From Halieaceae bacterium (GTDB lineage: Bacteria; Pseudomonadota; Gammaproteobacteria; Pseudomonadales; Halieaceae): DNA of 64,000 nt. The DNA lies in NCBI GenBank assembly GCA_026710905.1, contig JAPOQD010000029.1:1-64000 (forward strand), in the 5' to 3' direction. A program made the position numbers and the translations under genes. Under the pieces are notes generated by a model. It saw only the letters and a program-made list of their open reading frames with translations. It was not told the DNA's origin and did not search any database. Below, piece after piece: positions 61,928-64,000 of the stretch. How positions within the stretch are numbered: position 1 is the stretch's first letter; each line of letters starts with the position of its first letter.

Positions 61928-63186
61928 AAACCACCTTGCCTGCCGGATTCCTGGACACGGAACGCGGGGCGGAAGCCAACCGCATTCTGCGCAGTTGTGT
62001 GCATTGCGGATTGTGCAATGCCACCTGCCCGACCTATCAGGTGGAGGCGAACGAGCTGGATGGCCCGCGGGGGCGTATCTATCTCATCAAGTCCATGTTG
62101 GAGGAAGCCGAGGTCTCCCCGGTAACCCGGCTTCACCTGGACCGCTGTTTGACTTGCCGGGCTTGTGAAACCACCTGCCCCTCCGGTGTGGACTATCACA
62201 GTTTGCTGGACATTGGCCGTGAGGAAATCGACCGACGCCAGCCGCGGCCCTGGTGGCAGCGCTGTTGGCGGCGCCTGCTGCTGGCCTTCTTTTCGCGCCG
62301 TAAGCTGTTCAGCACAACGCTGCGCCTGGGCCGAATGCTGCGCCCCCTGGCGCCCCGGGCATTGGCCCATTATCTGACTCCGGAACGTGGCGCCGACTGG
62401 TCTTCACCGGCTACGGATTCAGCGCATAGAGTCATCCTGGTGCAGGGCTGTGTGCAACCCGGCTTGTCCCCATCGACCAACCGAGCCGCCGCTCACGTAA
62501 TGGCTCATCTGAACATCGGCGCCATCGAGGCGGCGGGGGAACAGTGCTGCGGCGCCATGGCCTGGCATATGGGCAAAACGGAGCAGGCGCTGGCTCAGGC
62601 CCGGGCCAATATCGACGCCTGGCTGCCGCATCTGCGAAACGGCGTGGAAGCCATCGTGATGACCGCTTCCGGTTGCAGTTTGTTCGTGCGGGACTATGCC
62701 CAGTTGCTAAGTAATGACCCCAGGTACGCTGAACCCGCGCGGCAGGCGGTGTCTTTGCTCAAGGACATATCCGAACTGCTGCTGGAGCAGGATTTGAGCA
62801 GTTTGCAGACAGGGCAGCCGGAAAGCCTCGCCTGGCAATGCCCCTGCACCGCTCAGCATGGACAGAATCTTGATGCCAGCACTCGGCAGGTATTTCAACG
62901 CCTGGGCTTCGAGGCGCCGGCGATCAAGGACGCTCATCTCTGTTGCGGCTCTGCGGGAACCTACTCCCTGCTGCAACCCGCCATGGCCGGCGAGTTACGC
63001 CGCCGCAAACTGGAAAACCTGCAGGCAGTCGGGGCGGGAAAAATAGTCACCGCCAATATCGGTTGCCAGATTCATCTATCCGCCGGCGCCCCCGCTCCGG
63101 TGCTGCACTGGATCGAATTTCTGGCGGAGCGCCTCCACACCCGGCACAAGCTTGAAATGGGAGATACACGGATACTGGCGAAATGA
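61924..63186 (+). CDS. glcF: Glycolate oxidase iron-sulfur subunit GlcF
   Basis: 420 residues from GTG at 61924, overlapping glcE by 4 bp. Two 4Fe-4S ferredoxin motifs (CVHCGLCNATCPT and CLTCRACETTCPS) and two CCG domains (GEQCCGAM and HLCCGSAG) as in GlcF and heterodisulfide-reductase-type proteins. It would pass electrons from GlcDE to the quinone pool. Last gene of the operon; converges with the SDR gene over 56 bp. Confidence 0.95.
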   Translation: MKTTLPAGFLDTERGAEANRILRSCVHCGLCNATCPTYQVEANELDGPRGRIYLIKSMLEEAEVSPVTRLHLDRCLTCRACETTCPSGVDYHSLLDIGREEIDRRQPRPWWQRCWRRLLLAFFSRRKLFSTTLRLGRMLRPLAPRALAHYLTPERGADWSSPATDSAHRVILVQGCVQPGLSPSTNRAAAHVMAHLNIGAIEAAGEQCCGAMAWHMGKTEQALAQARANIDAWLPHLRNGVEAIVMTASGCSLFVRDYAQLLSNDPRYAEPARQAVSLLKDISELLLEQDLSSLQTGQPESLAWQCPCTAQHGQNLDASTRQVFQRLGFEAPAIKDAHLCCGSAGTYSLLQPAMAGELRRRKLENLQAVGAGKIVTANIGCQIHLSAGAPAPVLHWIEFLAERLHTRHKLEMGDTRILAK

Positions 63187-63242
63187 AATATAACGAAATT
63201 AGGGAGCCCGGCGCCGCCGAGGTATTGCAAAGCAGTGATTGC

Positions 63243-64000
63243 TTATGTACCCCGGTTACTGTGCGTACCGGGATCAACGTCCCAGGCCTTTTCAGCGTCT
63301 GGATACTCATCGGGTCTGGGGAATCGGGTCAACTGCGCTCCGCCAGCCACTGGAATATTCACGCCGGTCACAAAGGCCGGGCCAGCAAGCCACAGCACCG
63401 CGTTCGCGTAATCCTTGGGATAGCCGAGATGGCCAAGAGGAACTTCCCTGGTGAATGTTTCCATCATGCCGGGCGCACTCAGTATTTCTGCGCTCATATC
63501 TGACACAATCATGCCCGGCAAAATCGAGTTTACTCTGATGTTCTTTGGCCCATACTCGATAGCGGCATATCGCACCAGGCAGTCGCTGGCAGCCTTGGCG
63601 CAGGCATACGCAGCATGGGGGAAGACCGGGCGCTCCGTGGATAAAGAAGTTATAAGGATAATGGAGCCGTCCTGCTCAATAGCAGCAGCCATATGCTTCA
63701 CGAAATAGACATTGGCGTAATAGTTGACCTTGGTGGTTGTTTCCAGGTCGGGCTGCTCAATATCGCTAATCGTTTTCAATAAAGGCATTCCCGCAGCATT
63801 GACTGCGATATCCAGCTTTCCATACTCCCGAAGCGCAGTTTCAGCGACATTTTTAACCTGTTCTTCGCTGCTCACATCGCAAACGACGCCAACACCAGCG
63901 ATTTTTTCCGCCAATCTTTCAATCGGTTCCTGACTACGGGCGCCAACCACCACTTTGCAACCCGCAGCCGCCAGTGCCTCGGCAATCCCCCAGCCAGAGC
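63243..64000 (-). CDS. Short-chain dehydrogenase/reductase, N-terminus beyond window
   Basis: Open to the right edge: 252 codons visible, beginning within the cofactor helix (SGWGIAEALAAAGCKVVVGAR). VNAAGMPLL stands for the NNAG motif; the catalytic set is ITSLST (Ser) and YACAK (Tyr, Lys). Arg in GARS after the second strand suggests NADP. Catalytic residues intact. It converges with glcF; substrate unknown. Confidence 0.9.
   Translation of the reverse strand, partial: SGWGIAEALAAAGCKVVVGARSQEPIERLAEKIAGVGVVCDVSSEEQVKNVAETALREYGKLDIAVNAAGMPLLKTISDIEQPDLETTTKVNYYANVYFVKHMAAAIEQDGSIILITSLSTERPVFPHAAYACAKAASDCLVRYAAIEYGPKNIRVNSILPGMIVSDMSAEILSAPGMMETFTREVPLGHLGYPKDYANAVLWLAGPAFVTGVNIPVAGGAQLTRFPRPDEYPDAEKAWDVDPGTHSNRGT

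Overview
The window looks like the chromosome of a marine-type gammaproteobacterium related to Pseudomonadales and Cellvibrionales. The left 18 kb carry the conserved block priA, rpmE, mrcA (ponA), pilMNOPQ, aroK, aroB, gltB, gltD, in nearly the order known from Pseudomonas but without the damX-like gene that usually sits between aroB and gltB. The species is not identified. priA is cut by the left edge and a short-chain dehydrogenase by the right edge. No rRNA, tRNA or CRISPR array was seen.

Layout. 1-18.0 kb: housekeeping genes (replication restart, ribosomal protein L31, peptidoglycan synthesis, type IV pilus assembly and secretin, shikimate pathway, glutamate synthase). 18.1-22.7 kb: a four-gene operon on the minus strand (class II aldolase, fatty acid desaturase, M24 enzyme resembling DMSP lyase DddP, Rieske ferredoxin) read divergently from a LysR regulator, with a palindromic candidate operator between them. 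22.7-26.9 kb: a repeat-littered stretch with an SDR, a frameshifted SMP-30 gene, a vapBC-type toxin-antitoxin pair, a vapC relic, a family of 20-bp GGTGGGTGTCCCGTCTTGTC repeats and a ceramidase-like membrane protein. 27-33.5 kb: a CoA-dependent catabolic cluster (acyl-CoA ligase, class III CoA-transferase, amidohydrolase, crotonase, acyl-CoA dehydrogenase homologue). 33.6-45.6 kb: a visibly more AT-rich region with ferredoxin reductase, two paralogous FAD oxidoreductases, MaoC hydratase, an APH-like kinase, haloalkane dehalogenase, a haem-copper oxidase subunit fusion, a second CoA ligase, an NTF2-like protein and several IS and gene relics. 45.8-51.8 kb: a third catabolic cluster (CoA ligase, VOC protein, CoA-transferase, small ORF, Rieske oxygenase, AhpD-like protein). 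52-57 kb: a GldA/GldFG-like ABC transporter operon. 57.1-63.2 kb: TauE permease, glutathione reductase and the glycolate oxidase genes glcDEF.

How it fits together. The accessory part (18-52 kb) looks like catabolic modules that activate organic acids as CoA esters and process them by oxygenation, hydration and CoA transfer; no complete pathway or substrate can be read from the sequence. The duplicated FAD-oxidoreductase/MaoC unit, truncated genes and IS fragments show repeated rearrangement. The clearest structural event is a 209-bp MITE-like element between glcD and glcE whose right end supplies the glcE start codon.
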